Positions 17,089 through 25,894 of a DNA stretch of 64,000 nucleotides are shown in pieces. The first letter of the stretch is position 1. The number at the start of each line of letters is the position of its first letter. The notes below the pieces were generated by a model. That model made no database searches. It was given only the letters and a program-made list of their open reading frames with translations, and was not told the DNA's origin. Both the position numbers and the translations under genes were made by a program. Source of the DNA: Alteriqipengyuania flavescens. GTDB lineage: Bacteria > Pseudomonadota > Alphaproteobacteria > Sphingomonadales > Sphingomonadaceae. Location: NCBI RefSeq assembly GCF_030406725.1, contig NZ_CP129107.1, forward strand, positions 806,001-870,000, given 5' to 3'.

Positions 17089-18279
17089 CTAGCCGGCGGG
17101 AACGACGAAATCCGCCGCCCCGGCCGAAAGCTTTTCGAAGAATTCGTCGATTTCCGCATCGCCGATCACCAGCGGCGGCAGGATACGCAACGTCTGGTCG
17201 CCGGCAGCCACGGTCAGCAGGTCATGATTGTCGCGCAGATGCACCATGAAAGGGCGGCTCTCCACCTTCATGCGCAGGCCCAGCATCAAGCCCATGCCGC
17301 GCACATGGTCGAACAGGTCGGGATAGTTGCCGATGAACTGTTCGAGCCGGCTGCGGATCTTTTCCCCCTTGGCGCGGACTTCGGCGAGAAATTCGTCATT
17401 CGCCACGGCATCGAGCACGGCCATGCCCGCGGCCATCGCCAGCGGGTTGCCGCCGTAGGTCGAACCGTGGGTGCCGAAACCCATTCCGCGCGCGGCTTTT
17501 TCGGTCGCCATGCAGGCGCCGAACGGGAAACCGCCGCCAATGCCCTTGGCGGTAGCGACCACGTCGGGCGTGATGCCGTATTGTTCGTAGGCATACAGCG
17601 TCCCGGTGCGCGCGACGCCGCATTGCACCTCGTCGAGAGCCAGCATCAGGTCATGCTCGTCCGCCAGGGCACGCAGGCCCTGCATGAATTCCATGCTGGC
17701 CGGGCGGATGCCGCCCTCGCCCTGGATCGGCTCGACCAGGAAGCCGGCCGTCTTCGGCCCGACCGCTGCCTTCGCGGCCTCAAGATCGTCGAATTCGACA
17801 TAGCGGAACCCGCCGAGGAGCGGCTGGAAGCCCTTGTGCATCTTTTCCTGGTTGGACGCGCTGATGGTGGCCATGGTGCGGCCGTGGAATGCGTTGGCGA
17901 AGGTGATGATTTCCGTCCGGTTCGCATCGCCATCGTCGTGCTGGTGATAGGCGCGCACTGTCTTGATCGCAGTTTCCACCGCTTCGGCACCGGAGTTCGT
18001 GAAGAACACCGTGTCGGCAAAGGTCAGGTCGACCAGCCGCTGGGCCAGCGCTTCTCCCTGCGGGCTGCCGTAGAGGTTCGAGACATGCATGAGTTCGGCG
18101 GCCTGGCGCTGGATGGCACCGATCAGCCCCTCGTGACTGTGGCCGAGCAGGTTGACCGCGATCCCGCTGGCGAAATCGAGATAGCGTGTGCCGTCCTCGT
18201 CGATCAGGTGGCAGTGCTCTCCCCGTACGGGGCGCACGTCGCAACGCGGGTAGACGGGCATGAGGGGCGTGATGGACAT
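17089..18279 (-). CDS. argD: Acetylornithine/succinyldiaminopimelate aminotransferase
   Basis: A 396-residue PLP enzyme of arginine (and possibly lysine) synthesis. Features: [38 protein letters not shown], and the PLP lysine in [11 protein letters not shown]. The start at 18279 gives the usual [20 protein letters not shown] opening; an ATG at 18300 adds seven residues. It is first in the argD-argF pair. Confidence 0.95.
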   Translation of the reverse strand: MSITPLMPVYPRCDVRPVRGEHCHLIDEDGTRYLDFASGIAVNLLGHSHEGLIGAIQRQAAELMHVSNLYGSPQGEALAQRLVDLTFADTVFFTNSGAEAVETAIKTVRAYHQHDDGDANRTEIITFANAFHGRTMATISASNQEKMHKGFQPLLGGFRYVEFDDLEAAKAAVGPKTAGFLVEPIQGEGGIRPASMEFMQGLRALADEHDLMLALDEVQCGVARTGTLYAYEQYGITPDVVATAKGIGGGFPFGACMATEKAARGMGFGTHGSTYGGNPLAMAAGMAVLDAVANDEFLAEVRAKGEKIRSRLEQFIGNYPDLFDHVRGMGLMLGLRMKVESRPFMVHLRDNHDLLTVAAGDQTLRILPPLVIGDAEIDEFFEKLSAGAADFVVPAG

Positions 18280-18404
18280 GTCTTGGGCTAATCCTTGCAT
18301 TTCGAATTCTGTTTCAAACGCAAAATGGCGACCCCATGCGGGCCGCCATTCGCGCTGTCTTGCAGCAGTCCTGGACCGGAATTCCGGCCCGGAACGGCAG
18401 ACGG

Positions 18405-19160
18405 TCAGCCCTGCGCAGGGACGAGATTGACCGCCGAATACTTGCCGCGTCGGTCGACTTCGAGGTCGAATTCGAAGCGGTCGCCCTCGTTGATCTCGCT
18501 GAGACCCGAGCGTTCCACCGCGCTGATGTGCACGAAGGCATCCGGCTGGCCATCGTCGCGGGTGATGAAGCCGAAGCCCTTCATCGAGTTGAAGAACTTC
18601 ACGGTGCCGCTGGCTTTCTCGCCGGTCAGCTCGCGCCGCGGGGCAGCGTTGTTCTGCACGGCGATGACTTCGCCGACAACCTGCAGGTCCGCTGCCGACA
18701 CCTTGCCGCCGCGGTCCACGAGGTTGAACTGCAGTTCCTGACCTTCGGCGAGCCCTTCGAGGCCTGCGCGTTCCACTGCGCTGATGTGGACGAATACGTC
18801 CTCGCCGCCGGCATCCTGCTGGATGAAGCCGAAGCCCTTCTGGGCGTTGAAGAACTTCACCTTGCCGGAACCGGTGCCGACGACCTGTGCGGGCATGCCA
18901 CCGCGCTGGCCGCCACCGCCGCCACCGCCACGGAAGCCACCGCCTCCGCCGCCACCGCGATAGCCGCCGCCGCCGCCGCCGCCGAAACGGTCGCCGCCAC
19001 CGAAACGGTCGCCGCCACCGCCACCGAAGCGGTCACCACCACCGCCAAAACGGTCGCCGCCACCGAAATCGGACGGCCCGCCGAACGGATCGAAATTGTC
19101 TTCGCCGATATTGTCCCGCTTGTCGCGTCCGCGGCCGCGCCGGCCCCTGTCAAAACCCAT
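18405..19160 (-). CDS. Double cold-shock-domain protein with a Gly-rich N-terminal tail
   Basis: The 251-residue protein has two cold-shock domains, each with the RNP1-type KGFGFI and VFVHISAVER or AFVHISAVER blocks (residues ~98-165 and ~183-250). The first ~90 residues are low complexity: DRFGGG repeated several times and then YRGG, FRGG and QRGG units, resembling RGG boxes. It should bind RNA or single-stranded DNA and may act as an RNA chaperone. It stands alone, divergent from the TerC gene, with a 236-base gap upstream. The repeated GGC/GGT codons create long spurious open frames on the other strand. Confidence 0.9.
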   Translation of the reverse strand: MGFDRGRRGRGRDKRDNIGEDNFDPFGGPSDFGGGDRFGGGGDRFGGGGGDRFGGGDRFGGGGGGGYRGGGGGGGFRGGGGGGGQRGGMPAQVVGTGSGKVKFFNAQKGFGFIQQDAGGEDVFVHISAVERAGLEGLAEGQELQFNLVDRGGKVSAADLQVVGEVIAVQNNAAPRRELTGEKASGTVKFFNSMKGFGFITRDDGQPDAFVHISAVERSGLSEINEGDRFEFDLEVDRRGKYSAVNLVPAQG

Positions 19161-19396
19161 AATACTTCAAACACCCAAATCGCCGCCCGCTTGATTCGCC
19201 GGTCCGGAAAGCAGACGGTAACCCCCCGGATCGTCACGCACGACAGGCCAGCCGGCCCGATACAACGCACGCTGTGAGCCTGTGCATAACCCAAGAAGTT
19301 GCCACACGCGAATAAAATTGGCTGAAAAGCCCAAAGTCGCATGCGGAGAGGGCGAAACCTGTTGTGGGGAAGTCGCACCCACGCCATGGGGCGGGC

Positions 19397-20197
19397 ATGG
19401 AAATCATGAGCCTTCTGAGCGATCCGGCCGCCTGGGCCGCGCTGTTCACCCTGATCGTCCTCGAGGTCATTCTGGGGGTCGACAATCTCATCTTCATCGC
19501 GATCCTGTCGAACAAGTTGCCGGAGCACCAGCAACAGCGTGCACGCCGCATCGGCCTGGCTCTGGCGCTGGTCCTGCGCATCGGGATGCTCATGCTGATC
19601 GGCTGGCTGGTGACACTTCAGCAACCGCTGTTCGATCTCGGCCTGGTCGGCGCTGCCAACGAATATGGCGAGCCGTCCTTCGAAACGGCTTTTTCCGGCC
19701 GCGACCTTATCCTGTTGGCAGGCGGCCTGTTCCTGCTGTGGAAGGCCACGAAGGAAATCCACCATTCCATGGAGCCGGAAGACAACACCGGCGACCTGCT
19801 CGACAAGACACCCGGCAAGACGGCCGTGACTGCCACCTTCGGCGCCGTGATCGCGCAGATCGTGGCGATCGACCTCGTCTTTTCCGTCGATTCGATCCTG
19901 ACCGCAGTAGGCATGACCGACGAAATCCCGATCATGGTCACTGCGGTGGTCATTACCGTCGGTATCATGATGATCGCCGCCGATCCCCTCGCTAGGTTCA
20001 TCGAGAAGAACCCGACGCTGGTCATGCTGGCGCTGGCGTTCCTCGTGATGATCGGCCTGGTTTTGGTCGCGGACGGATTCGGGTTCCATGTGCCGAAGGG
20101 ATATATCTACGCTGCGATGGGCTTTTCCGTCGGCGTCGAAATCCTGAACATTGTCCAGCGGAACCGGCGACGCAGATTGGCGCAAGAGGCAGGCTAG
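19397..20197 (+). CDS. TerC-family integral membrane protein
   Basis: This 266-residue protein has about seven membrane helices and the family signatures [21 protein letters not shown] and [16 protein letters not shown], in which membrane-buried Asp residues are expected to bind a cation. Members have been linked to manganese export or metal loading of exported enzymes, but the substrate here is not determined. The ATG at 19397 is used; the ATG at 19406 is possible. It is followed after six bases by a small membrane protein gene. Confidence 0.88.
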   Translation: MEIMSLLSDPAAWAALFTLIVLEVILGVDNLIFIAILSNKLPEHQQQRARRIGLALALVLRIGMLMLIGWLVTLQQPLFDLGLVGAANEYGEPSFETAFSGRDLILLAGGLFLLWKATKEIHHSMEPEDNTGDLLDKTPGKTAVTATFGAVIAQIVAIDLVFSVDSILTAVGMTDEIPIMVTAVVITVGIMMIAADPLARFIEKNPTLVMLALAFLVMIGLVLVADGFGFHVPKGYIYAAMGFSVGVEILNIVQRNRRRRLAQEAG

Positions 20198-20203
20198 CGT
20201 TCC

Positions 20204-20602
20204 GTGACAGACCTGTTGCTTCAGTTCGGCGGCTCGCTGGCGGCTATCCTGGCCCTTTTCCTCCTGGCGGGCTGGCTGAAGCTCGGCGGGGTCGGGCAAA
20301 TCGACGGTCCCGAGCATGCGATGGTGCTGGCGAGCGAGGTCGACCTGCATTTCGCCCCGAGGGACGTGATCGTGGATCGCGAAGGCCGCGCGGCTTTGCT
20401 GACCGACGGCGCGGCGGTGATGCTGCTGATGCCGCACGGCAACAAGTTTGTCGGCCGCGTGCTCGGCCCGGCTGCCCGGGTCGAGCGGACGGACGAAGGG
20501 CTATCCGTGCACAGCGGCGAGCGGCTGCACCGTTCGGTCGGGCTCGCTCTCGACGACCAAGAGGCGGAGGCTTGGTTCGCGCGGCTTCGCGCTCTAAACT
20601 AA
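20204..20602 (+). CDS. Small membrane-anchored protein of unknown function
   Basis: The 132-residue frame starts at a GTG six bases after the TerC stop and ends four bases before the next gene. One N-terminal membrane helix (LAAILALFLLAGWLKLGG) is followed by a soluble domain with alternating strands (HAMVLASEVDLHFAPRDVIVDREGRAALLTD). I do not recognise a named family. The tight spacing suggests it is co-transcribed with TerC and the sterol-desaturase-family gene. Confidence 0.7.
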   Translation: MTDLLLQFGGSLAAILALFLLAGWLKLGGVGQIDGPEHAMVLASEVDLHFAPRDVIVDREGRAALLTDGAAVMLLMPHGNKFVGRVLGPAARVERTDEGLSVHSGERLHRSVGLALDDQEAEAWFARLRALN

Positions 20603-20606
20603 CGCC

Positions 20607-21527
20607 GTGCCCGATTTCTCACCCACCGAATACGCCGTGCCCGGCTTCGTCCTGCTCGTGCTGGCCGAAATGGTCTGGGCCCGGCTGCGGCGGCCCGAGG
20701 CCTACGAACCGCGCGACACGCTGACCAGCCTCGTCTTCGGACTCGGCAGCACCGTTTCGGGGTTGCTGTTCGGCGGCCTCTTCCTCCTCCTCTACCTTGC
20801 GCTGTGGGAATACCGGCTGTTCGATATCGGCTGGGCGTGGTGGGCCTGGGCGCTGTGCTTCGTGCTGGACGACCTTGCCTATTACTGGATTCACCGGGCC
20901 GGCCACCGGATCCGCTGGTTCTGGGCGAGCCACGTGAACCGCCATTCGAGCCAGCATTACAATCTGTCCACCGCCCTGCGTCAAAGCTGGACCGGGTTCC
21001 TGACGCTGGGTTTTGCATTCAAGCTGCCGCTGGTGCTGCTCGGCTTCCACCCGGTGATGATCGCGATCTGCGGCGGCTTCAACCTGATCTACCAGTTCTG
21101 GATCCACACCGAATCGATAGGTCGGATGCCGCGCTGGTTCGAAGCGGTGATGAACACACCCAGCCACCACCGCGTCCACCACGCCACCAATCCGCGCTAT
21201 CTCGACCGCAATTATGCAGGGGTCTTCATCGTGTGGGACCGGATGTTCGGCACATTCCAGCCCGAGGTGGACGATGCGGACGAGCCGATCCGCTACGGCA
21301 TCGTCAGGCAGCTCGGCACGTTCAACCTCCTGTGGTCCGTCTTCCACGAATGGGTCGGCATCGCGCAGGACATGTGGCGCGCGCCGTGGCGGCACAAGCT
21401 ATCCTACCTGCTGCGCGAACCCGGCTGGAGCCATGACGGCAGCCGCCAGACCAGCGACACGATCCGCGCGCGCTGGCTGGAACGGAGGGGCGAAGGCTCC
21501 GGACCCGGAAATTCCCCGCAAGCTTAA
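20607..21527 (+). CDS. Sterol desaturase / fatty acid hydroxylase superfamily protein
   Basis: A 306-residue membrane di-iron protein. The histidine clusters are present in order: WIHRAGH, HVNRHSSQHYN, and SHHRVHHATN, with an additional His in FWIHTES. The N-terminal half contains three or four membrane helices. It starts at a GTG at 20607, four bases after the previous stop. Substrate is not predictable; in sphingomonads, lipid or carotenoid hydroxylation is possible. Confidence 0.88.
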   Translation: MPDFSPTEYAVPGFVLLVLAEMVWARLRRPEAYEPRDTLTSLVFGLGSTVSGLLFGGLFLLLYLALWEYRLFDIGWAWWAWALCFVLDDLAYYWIHRAGHRIRWFWASHVNRHSSQHYNLSTALRQSWTGFLTLGFAFKLPLVLLGFHPVMIAICGGFNLIYQFWIHTESIGRMPRWFEAVMNTPSHHRVHHATNPRYLDRNYAGVFIVWDRMFGTFQPEVDDADEPIRYGIVRQLGTFNLLWSVFHEWVGIAQDMWRAPWRHKLSYLLREPGWSHDGSRQTSDTIRARWLERRGEGSGPGNSPQA

Positions 21528-21581
21528 ATCGTTGCGCCCCTTTAATCGCTCGCTTAATCCTTGTGGCCGAGGAGAGCGAGC

Positions 21582-23165
21582 ATGGATGAATTCGACGTCA
21601 TCGTCGTCGGCGGCGGCAGTGCGGGCAGTGCGGCGGCCGGGCGGTTGGCAGCAGCGGGCAAGAGCGTTTGCCTGCTGGAGGCCGGCGGCCGGAACGACAA
21701 TTTCCTGATCAAGACGCCGGGCTTCATGCCCTTCCTGCGCGACAGCTCCAACTATCGCTACGACACGGTCCCGCAGAGGGGGCTGAAGGGCCGCATCGGC
21801 TACCAGCCGCGCGGGCGCGGCCTCGGCGGGTCGAGCGCGATCAACGCGATGCTCTATATCCGCGGCAACCGTTTCGATTACGACCAGTGGGCCGAGCTCG
21901 GCTGCGACGGCTGGGCCTATGACGATGTCTTGCCCTATTTCAAGAAAGCCGAATGCAACGTGCGCGGGCAGAGCGAATACCATGGCGGCGACGGGCCGCT
22001 GTGGGTGAGCGACCAGAAATACGCGAACCCCGCCAGCAAGGCTTTCGTCGAAAGTGCAGCCTCGCTCCAGCTGCCGCGCAACACTGACTTCAACGGCGAG
22101 AAACAGGCCGGTTTCGGCATGTACCAGGTGACCCAGAAAGACGGCGAGCGATGGTCGGCCAGCCGCGCCTATATCGAGCCGCTACGGAATCGGAAGAATC
22201 TCGACGTGCGCATCGGCGTGACGGTCCAGCGGCTGGAGATCGCGGACGGCCGCGTCACCGGCGTGACCTACTCCGTCGGCAAGAAGGAGCGCACGGTCAC
22301 GGCGCGCGGCGGCGTGATCCTGAGCGCAGGCGCCTTCAATTCGCCGCAAATCCTCATGCTGTCGGGCATCGGGCCGGGCGCGCACCTGCACGAACACGGC
22401 ATCGACGTGGTCGACGACCGTGCCGCCGTTGGTAGCGACCTGCAGGACCATATCGACTACGTCTCCAGCTGGGAGACCGAGTCGAAGGAGCCTATCGGCG
22501 ACAGCATCGCCGGCAGCATCCGCATGGTGAAGGCGATGATCGAGCACCGCCGCCAGCGCACCGGGATCATGACCACCCCCTATGCCGAAAGCGGCGGCTT
22601 CTGGACCGTGATGCCCGATGCGCCCGCTCCCGACGTCCAGTGGCATTTCGTGCCAGCGATGCTGGAGGATCACGGGCGTGAAAAGGTGAAAGGCCACGGT
22701 TTCTCGCTCCACGCCTGCGTGCTGCGCCCGGAAAGCCGCGGCACGGTGCGGCTGGGAAGTCGCAACGCCGCCGACGCGCCCCGGATCGACCCCAATTTCC
22801 TCGACGACGAGCGCGACATCGCGACGCTGCGCGCAGGCGTGCGCCTGTCGCACCGGATCGCGTCCGCCCCGCCGCTGTCGGACTATGCGCCGAAGGACCG
22901 CTATCCCATCGACCTCGACGACGACGGGCAGCTCGACGATCTCATCCGGAGCCGCGCCGACACGGTCTACCACCCGGTCGGCACCTGCCGCATGGGCGCC
23001 GACGAGGCTTCGGTCGTCGATCCCCGGCTCAAGGCGCGCGGAGTCGACGGGCTGTGGATTGCCGATGCCAGCATCATGCCCCGCCTCGTCAGCGGCAACA
23101 CCAACGCGCCCAGCATCATGATCGGCGAACGCTGCGCCGACTTCGTGAAGGACGCGCTCGGTTGA
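21582..23165 (+). CDS. GMC-family FAD-dependent oxidoreductase (choline dehydrogenase-like)
   Basis: The 527-residue enzyme has an N-terminal FAD motif [29 protein letters not shown], the GMC signature region ([26 protein letters not shown]), the second signature [17 protein letters not shown], and the C-terminal catalytic region [10 protein letters not shown] with [18 protein letters not shown]. It oxidises an alcohol to an aldehyde; the substrate is not clear and no betaine genes are adjacent. The ATG at 21582 is preceded by AGGAG. Confidence 0.92.
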   Translation: MDEFDVIVVGGGSAGSAAAGRLAAAGKSVCLLEAGGRNDNFLIKTPGFMPFLRDSSNYRYDTVPQRGLKGRIGYQPRGRGLGGSSAINAMLYIRGNRFDYDQWAELGCDGWAYDDVLPYFKKAECNVRGQSEYHGGDGPLWVSDQKYANPASKAFVESAASLQLPRNTDFNGEKQAGFGMYQVTQKDGERWSASRAYIEPLRNRKNLDVRIGVTVQRLEIADGRVTGVTYSVGKKERTVTARGGVILSAGAFNSPQILMLSGIGPGAHLHEHGIDVVDDRAAVGSDLQDHIDYVSSWETESKEPIGDSIAGSIRMVKAMIEHRRQRTGIMTTPYAESGGFWTVMPDAPAPDVQWHFVPAMLEDHGREKVKGHGFSLHACVLRPESRGTVRLGSRNAADAPRIDPNFLDDERDIATLRAGVRLSHRIASAPPLSDYAPKDRYPIDLDDDGQLDDLIRSRADTVYHPVGTCRMGADEASVVDPRLKARGVDGLWIADASIMPRLVSGNTNAPSIMIGERCADFVKDALG

Positions 23166-23173
23166 AGTTCGCT

Positions 23174-23206
23174 AAAAAAAGGGACCGGAGCTTGCACTCC
23201 GATCCC
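23174..23206 (-). terminator. Intrinsic terminator downstream of amtB
   Basis: Read on the - strand, a stem GGGATCGGAG / CTCCGGTCCC (one mismatch) at 23181-23206 is followed by seven T. It lies about 80 bases after the amtB stop. A second near-perfect 13-bp hairpin sits between them at 23234-23276. Both also separate the convergent GMC gene. Confidence 0.8.
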
Positions 23207-23286
23207 AAGGATATTCCGCAGGAGGAACATCGGTTGGCGAGGCCGGTGAGGAGAGAGAGTTCCCGGCCCCGCCAATCTGGTAAAGG

Positions 23287-24642
23287 TCAGTTGTAGGCGC
23301 GCTCCCCGTGTTCGGAGATGTCGAGGCCGTTGACTTCGGTCTCTTCATCGACCCGCAGCCCGGTGACGAGCTTGGCGATGAAGCCGGCGACCAGCGTTCC
23401 GATCGTGGCCCACGCGATAGTCACGACCACGCCTTCGGCCTGGATGAAGAGCTGCGCGAGCGTTGCGGTCGATCCGTCTCCGGGGCCGCCGATGAACGGC
23501 TGGTAGACGATGCCAGTACCCAGCGCTCCGACGATGCCGCCCACGCCGTGAATGCCGAAGGCATCGAGGCTGTCGTCGTAGCCGAACTTCTGCTTCACCT
23601 TGGCGACGAAGAAGTAGCACACGATCGAAGACGCGATGCCGAGCAGGATCGCACCGAACGGACCGCTGTTGCCGGCAGCCGGGGTCACGGCGACGAGGCC
23701 GGCGATCACGCCCGAACAGAAGCCCAGCGCGCTGCCCTTGTGCCCGGCCAGCCGCTCGATCACCATCCAGGTCAGCGCCCCTGCCGCCGTGGCGACGAAG
23801 GTGTTGATCATGGCGAGGCCGGCGACACCGTCAGCTTCCAGTTCGGAGCCGGCGTTGAAGCCGAACCAGCCAACCCACAGCAGGCCGGTGCCGATCATCG
23901 TCATCGTCAGGCTGTGCGGCGGCATGGGCTCGGCCGGATAGCCGCGGCGCTTGCCGAGGAGATAGGCGAGCACGAGGCCCGACACACCCGCGTTGATGTG
24001 GACCACGGTCCCGCCGGCAAAATCGAGCGCACCGGCATCGAACAGCAGGCCGCCATCCCACCACACCATGTGGGCGATGGGGAAATAGACGATGGTCAGC
24101 CAGATCGGCACGAACACCATCACCGCAGTGAACTTCATCCGCTCCGCCGTCGCGCCCAGGATCAGGGCGGCGGTGATGGCCGCAAAGGTCATCTGGAAGC
24201 TGATGAAGACATATTCGCTGATGACTTCGTCGCTGAAGGTGGCCGCCGTGCTGTCGGCAGTCGTCCCGGTCAGGAACAGGTTGCCCCAGCTGAAGAAGCT
24301 GTTGCCTTCAGGGCCGAAGGCGGTGGAATACCCCCACATTACCCACACCAGCATCGCGAGCGCGGCGGTGGCGCCGATCTGGGTCATGGTGCTGAGCATG
24401 TTCTTCGATCGCGTCAGGCCGCCGTAGAACAGGGCGAGGCCAGGCAGGATCATGAGCAGGACGAGGATGGTGGAGGTCATCATCCAGCCGTTGTTGCCGG
24501 GGTTGGCGACGGCAGTCGCCGCCTCGGTCGTAGCGCCCGCGATCGGCGTACCTGCTTCGGTTGCAGCATCCTGCGCCCATGCGGCAGAGGCGGAAACGAT
24601 GCTGCCGGCGGCAGCGCAGAAACCCGTGACTTTCTTGAGCAC
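23287..24642 (-). CDS. amtB: Ammonium transporter
   Basis: The 451-residue protein has a signal peptide (CAAAGSIVSASAAWAQ) and 11 membrane helices, with the Amt pattern ILPGLALFYGGL and, later, HINAGVSGLVLAYLLGKRRGY and GIHGVGGIVGALGTGI. It admits ammonium, gated by GlnK. The start is a GTG at 24642: AGGAGG lies six bases upstream and overlaps the glnK stop, so the earlier TTG is not the start. It is coupled to glnK and is probably under nitrogen control. Confidence 0.95.
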   Translation of the reverse strand: MLKKVTGFCAAAGSIVSASAAWAQDAATEAGTPIAGATTEAATAVANPGNNGWMMTSTILVLLMILPGLALFYGGLTRSKNMLSTMTQIGATAALAMLVWVMWGYSTAFGPEGNSFFSWGNLFLTGTTADSTAATFSDEVISEYVFISFQMTFAAITAALILGATAERMKFTAVMVFVPIWLTIVYFPIAHMVWWDGGLLFDAGALDFAGGTVVHINAGVSGLVLAYLLGKRRGYPAEPMPPHSLTMTMIGTGLLWVGWFGFNAGSELEADGVAGLAMINTFVATAAGALTWMVIERLAGHKGSALGFCSGVIAGLVAVTPAAGNSGPFGAILLGIASSIVCYFFVAKVKQKFGYDDSLDAFGIHGVGGIVGALGTGIVYQPFIGGPGDGSTATLAQLFIQAEGVVVTIAWATIGTLVAGFIAKLVTGLRVDEETEVNGLDISEHGERAYN

Positions 24643-24653
24643 GTCGGTCCTCC

Positions 24654-24992
24654 TCAAAGTGCCGCGTCGCCGGTTTCGCCGGTGCGGATGCGGGTGGTGG
24701 ACGAAAGGTCGAGGACGAAGATCTTGCCGTCGCCGATACTGTCGGTGCTGGCAACTTCCTGGATTTTCTCGACCACTTGCGGCGCCAGCGCATCGCTCGC
24801 GGCGATCTCCAGCTTGACCTTGGGCAGCATGTTGGTGGCGTATTCCGCGCCGCGGTAGATTTCGGTCTGGCCCTTCTGGCGGCCGAAACCCTTTACTTCG
24901 GACACGGTCATCCCAGCGACCCCGATCTCGCCGAGGGCTTCGCGCACCTCGTCGAGCTTGAACGGCTTGATGATGGCGACGATGTATTTCAC
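24654..24992 (-). CDS. glnK: Nitrogen regulatory protein P-II
   Basis: A 112-residue PII protein, exactly the standard length. The T-loop has GQTEIYRGAEYATN with Tyr51 as the uridylylation site, and the end reads STTRIRTGETGDAAL. The start is a GTG at 24992, giving the MKYIVAIIKPFKLDEVREAL opening; longer in-frame starts add non-conserved residues. It precedes amtB by 11 bases, which makes GlnK rather than GlnB likely. A sigma-54 promoter lies 65 bases upstream. Confidence 0.95.
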   Translation of the reverse strand: MKYIVAIIKPFKLDEVREALGEIGVAGMTVSEVKGFGRQKGQTEIYRGAEYATNMLPKVKLEIAASDALAPQVVEKIQEVASTDSIGDGKIFVLDLSSTTRIRTGETGDAAL

Positions 24993-25056
24993 GTGAGCGC
25001 CCCCCTGTTGCGATATGGAAACCCGGACCCGCGCAAGACGCGCCCTTCGCACTTGC

Positions 25057-25072
25057 AGCAAGAGCCGTGCCA
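25057..25072 (-). promoter_or_regulatory. Sigma-54 (RpoN) promoter of glnK-amtB
   Basis: On the - strand the sequence TGGCACGGCTCTTGCT agrees fully with the -24/-12 consensus TGGCACG-N4-TTGCW. It lies 65 bases before the glnK start, which implies transcription starting near 25046 and activation by NtrC under nitrogen limitation. I did not find a clear NtrC site upstream. Confidence 0.85.
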
Positions 25073-25159
25073 GAATGTAAGAAAAGGCAATACGGGGCGC
25101 AGGCGGCGCAATTTGCAATCAGCGAGAGCCCGGCCGAGTCACATTTTTATGCAGCTGCC

Positions 25160-25873
25160 TTAATTTTCGGCACCGGCTTTCGGCAGCCGCAGGTGCGCAT
25201 AGACGGGCAAATGGTCGCTGCTTACCGCGGCGAGGTCGCTGCCGTGCACATCGGTGTGGGAGACCCGCCAATGGTCGCTCACCACGATCCGGTCGAGCGT
25301 GCCGAGCGGGCGATGCGCGGGGAAGGACCGACCCGGCGACAGCACGGTCCAGTCCTGCCCGCCGAACGCCCTCAGCGCGCCCTTGTTGGGCAGCCATTCG
25401 TTGAAATCGCCCATCAGCACGGTCGGACATTCGGCTTCGTCGGCACAGTGTTCGATCACCGTGCGCAGCTGTTCGCGTCGCCTCAGGCCCGTGAGGCACA
25501 GGTGCATGCCGACCATGCGGACCCGGCGCCCGCCCACCGACAGGTCGGCCCGCACCGCCCCGCGCGGTTCGATCGTCGGCAAGTCGACGCGGCAGGTGCC
25601 CGTGACCTCTATCCCTTCGCGCAGCAGCAGCGCATTGCCGTGCCAGCCGAGCGAATGGGGCCGCTCCGCCACCGCGGCGGCGTGCCAGCCGTGGCGTTTC
25701 AGCATGTCTTTCGGCAGCACCGATGCGCGATTGCCGAAGCGCATGTCGGCTTCCTGCAAGGCGACGATGTCGGCGTCGATCTCGTCGATGACCGCCAGGA
25801 TGCGCGCCGGGTCGCGGCGGCGGTCCCGCCCCACGGCCTTGCGGATATTGTAGCTGGCGACGGTCAGTTCCAT
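25160..25873 (-). CDS. Endonuclease/exonuclease/phosphatase (EEP) family protein
   Basis: This 237-residue protein has the DNase I-like fold: VASYNIRKAVG, DIVALQEAD with the metal-binding Glu, GMHLC, VLMGDFNEW with catalytic Asp/Asn, and SDHLPVYAHL with the final Asp-His. There is no signal peptide, so it acts in the cytosol. Possible substrates are phospholipid head groups, nucleic acid or inositol phosphates. It lies downstream of prfC on the same strand with a 21-base gap. Confidence 0.87.
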   Translation of the reverse strand: MELTVASYNIRKAVGRDRRRDPARILAVIDEIDADIVALQEADMRFGNRASVLPKDMLKRHGWHAAAVAERPHSLGWHGNALLLREGIEVTGTCRVDLPTIEPRGAVRADLSVGGRRVRMVGMHLCLTGLRRREQLRTVIEHCADEAECPTVLMGDFNEWLPNKGALRAFGGQDWTVLSPGRSFPAHRPLGTLDRIVVSDHWRVSHTDVHGSDLAAVSSDHLPVYAHLRLPKAGAEN

Positions 25874-25894
25874 GCGTACCCTTCGGCCGTGAAC

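Noticed and set aside
18336-19277. A 313-codon Ala/Thr-rich open frame on the + strand
   Set aside because: It is the complement of the cold-shock gene; the TATATEA-like repeats mirror the Gly-rich codons.
20204-20602. Small protein after TerC considered as a TerD/TerB partner of a tellurite system
   Set aside because: It has one membrane helix and no Ter-domain pattern, and no other ter genes are near.
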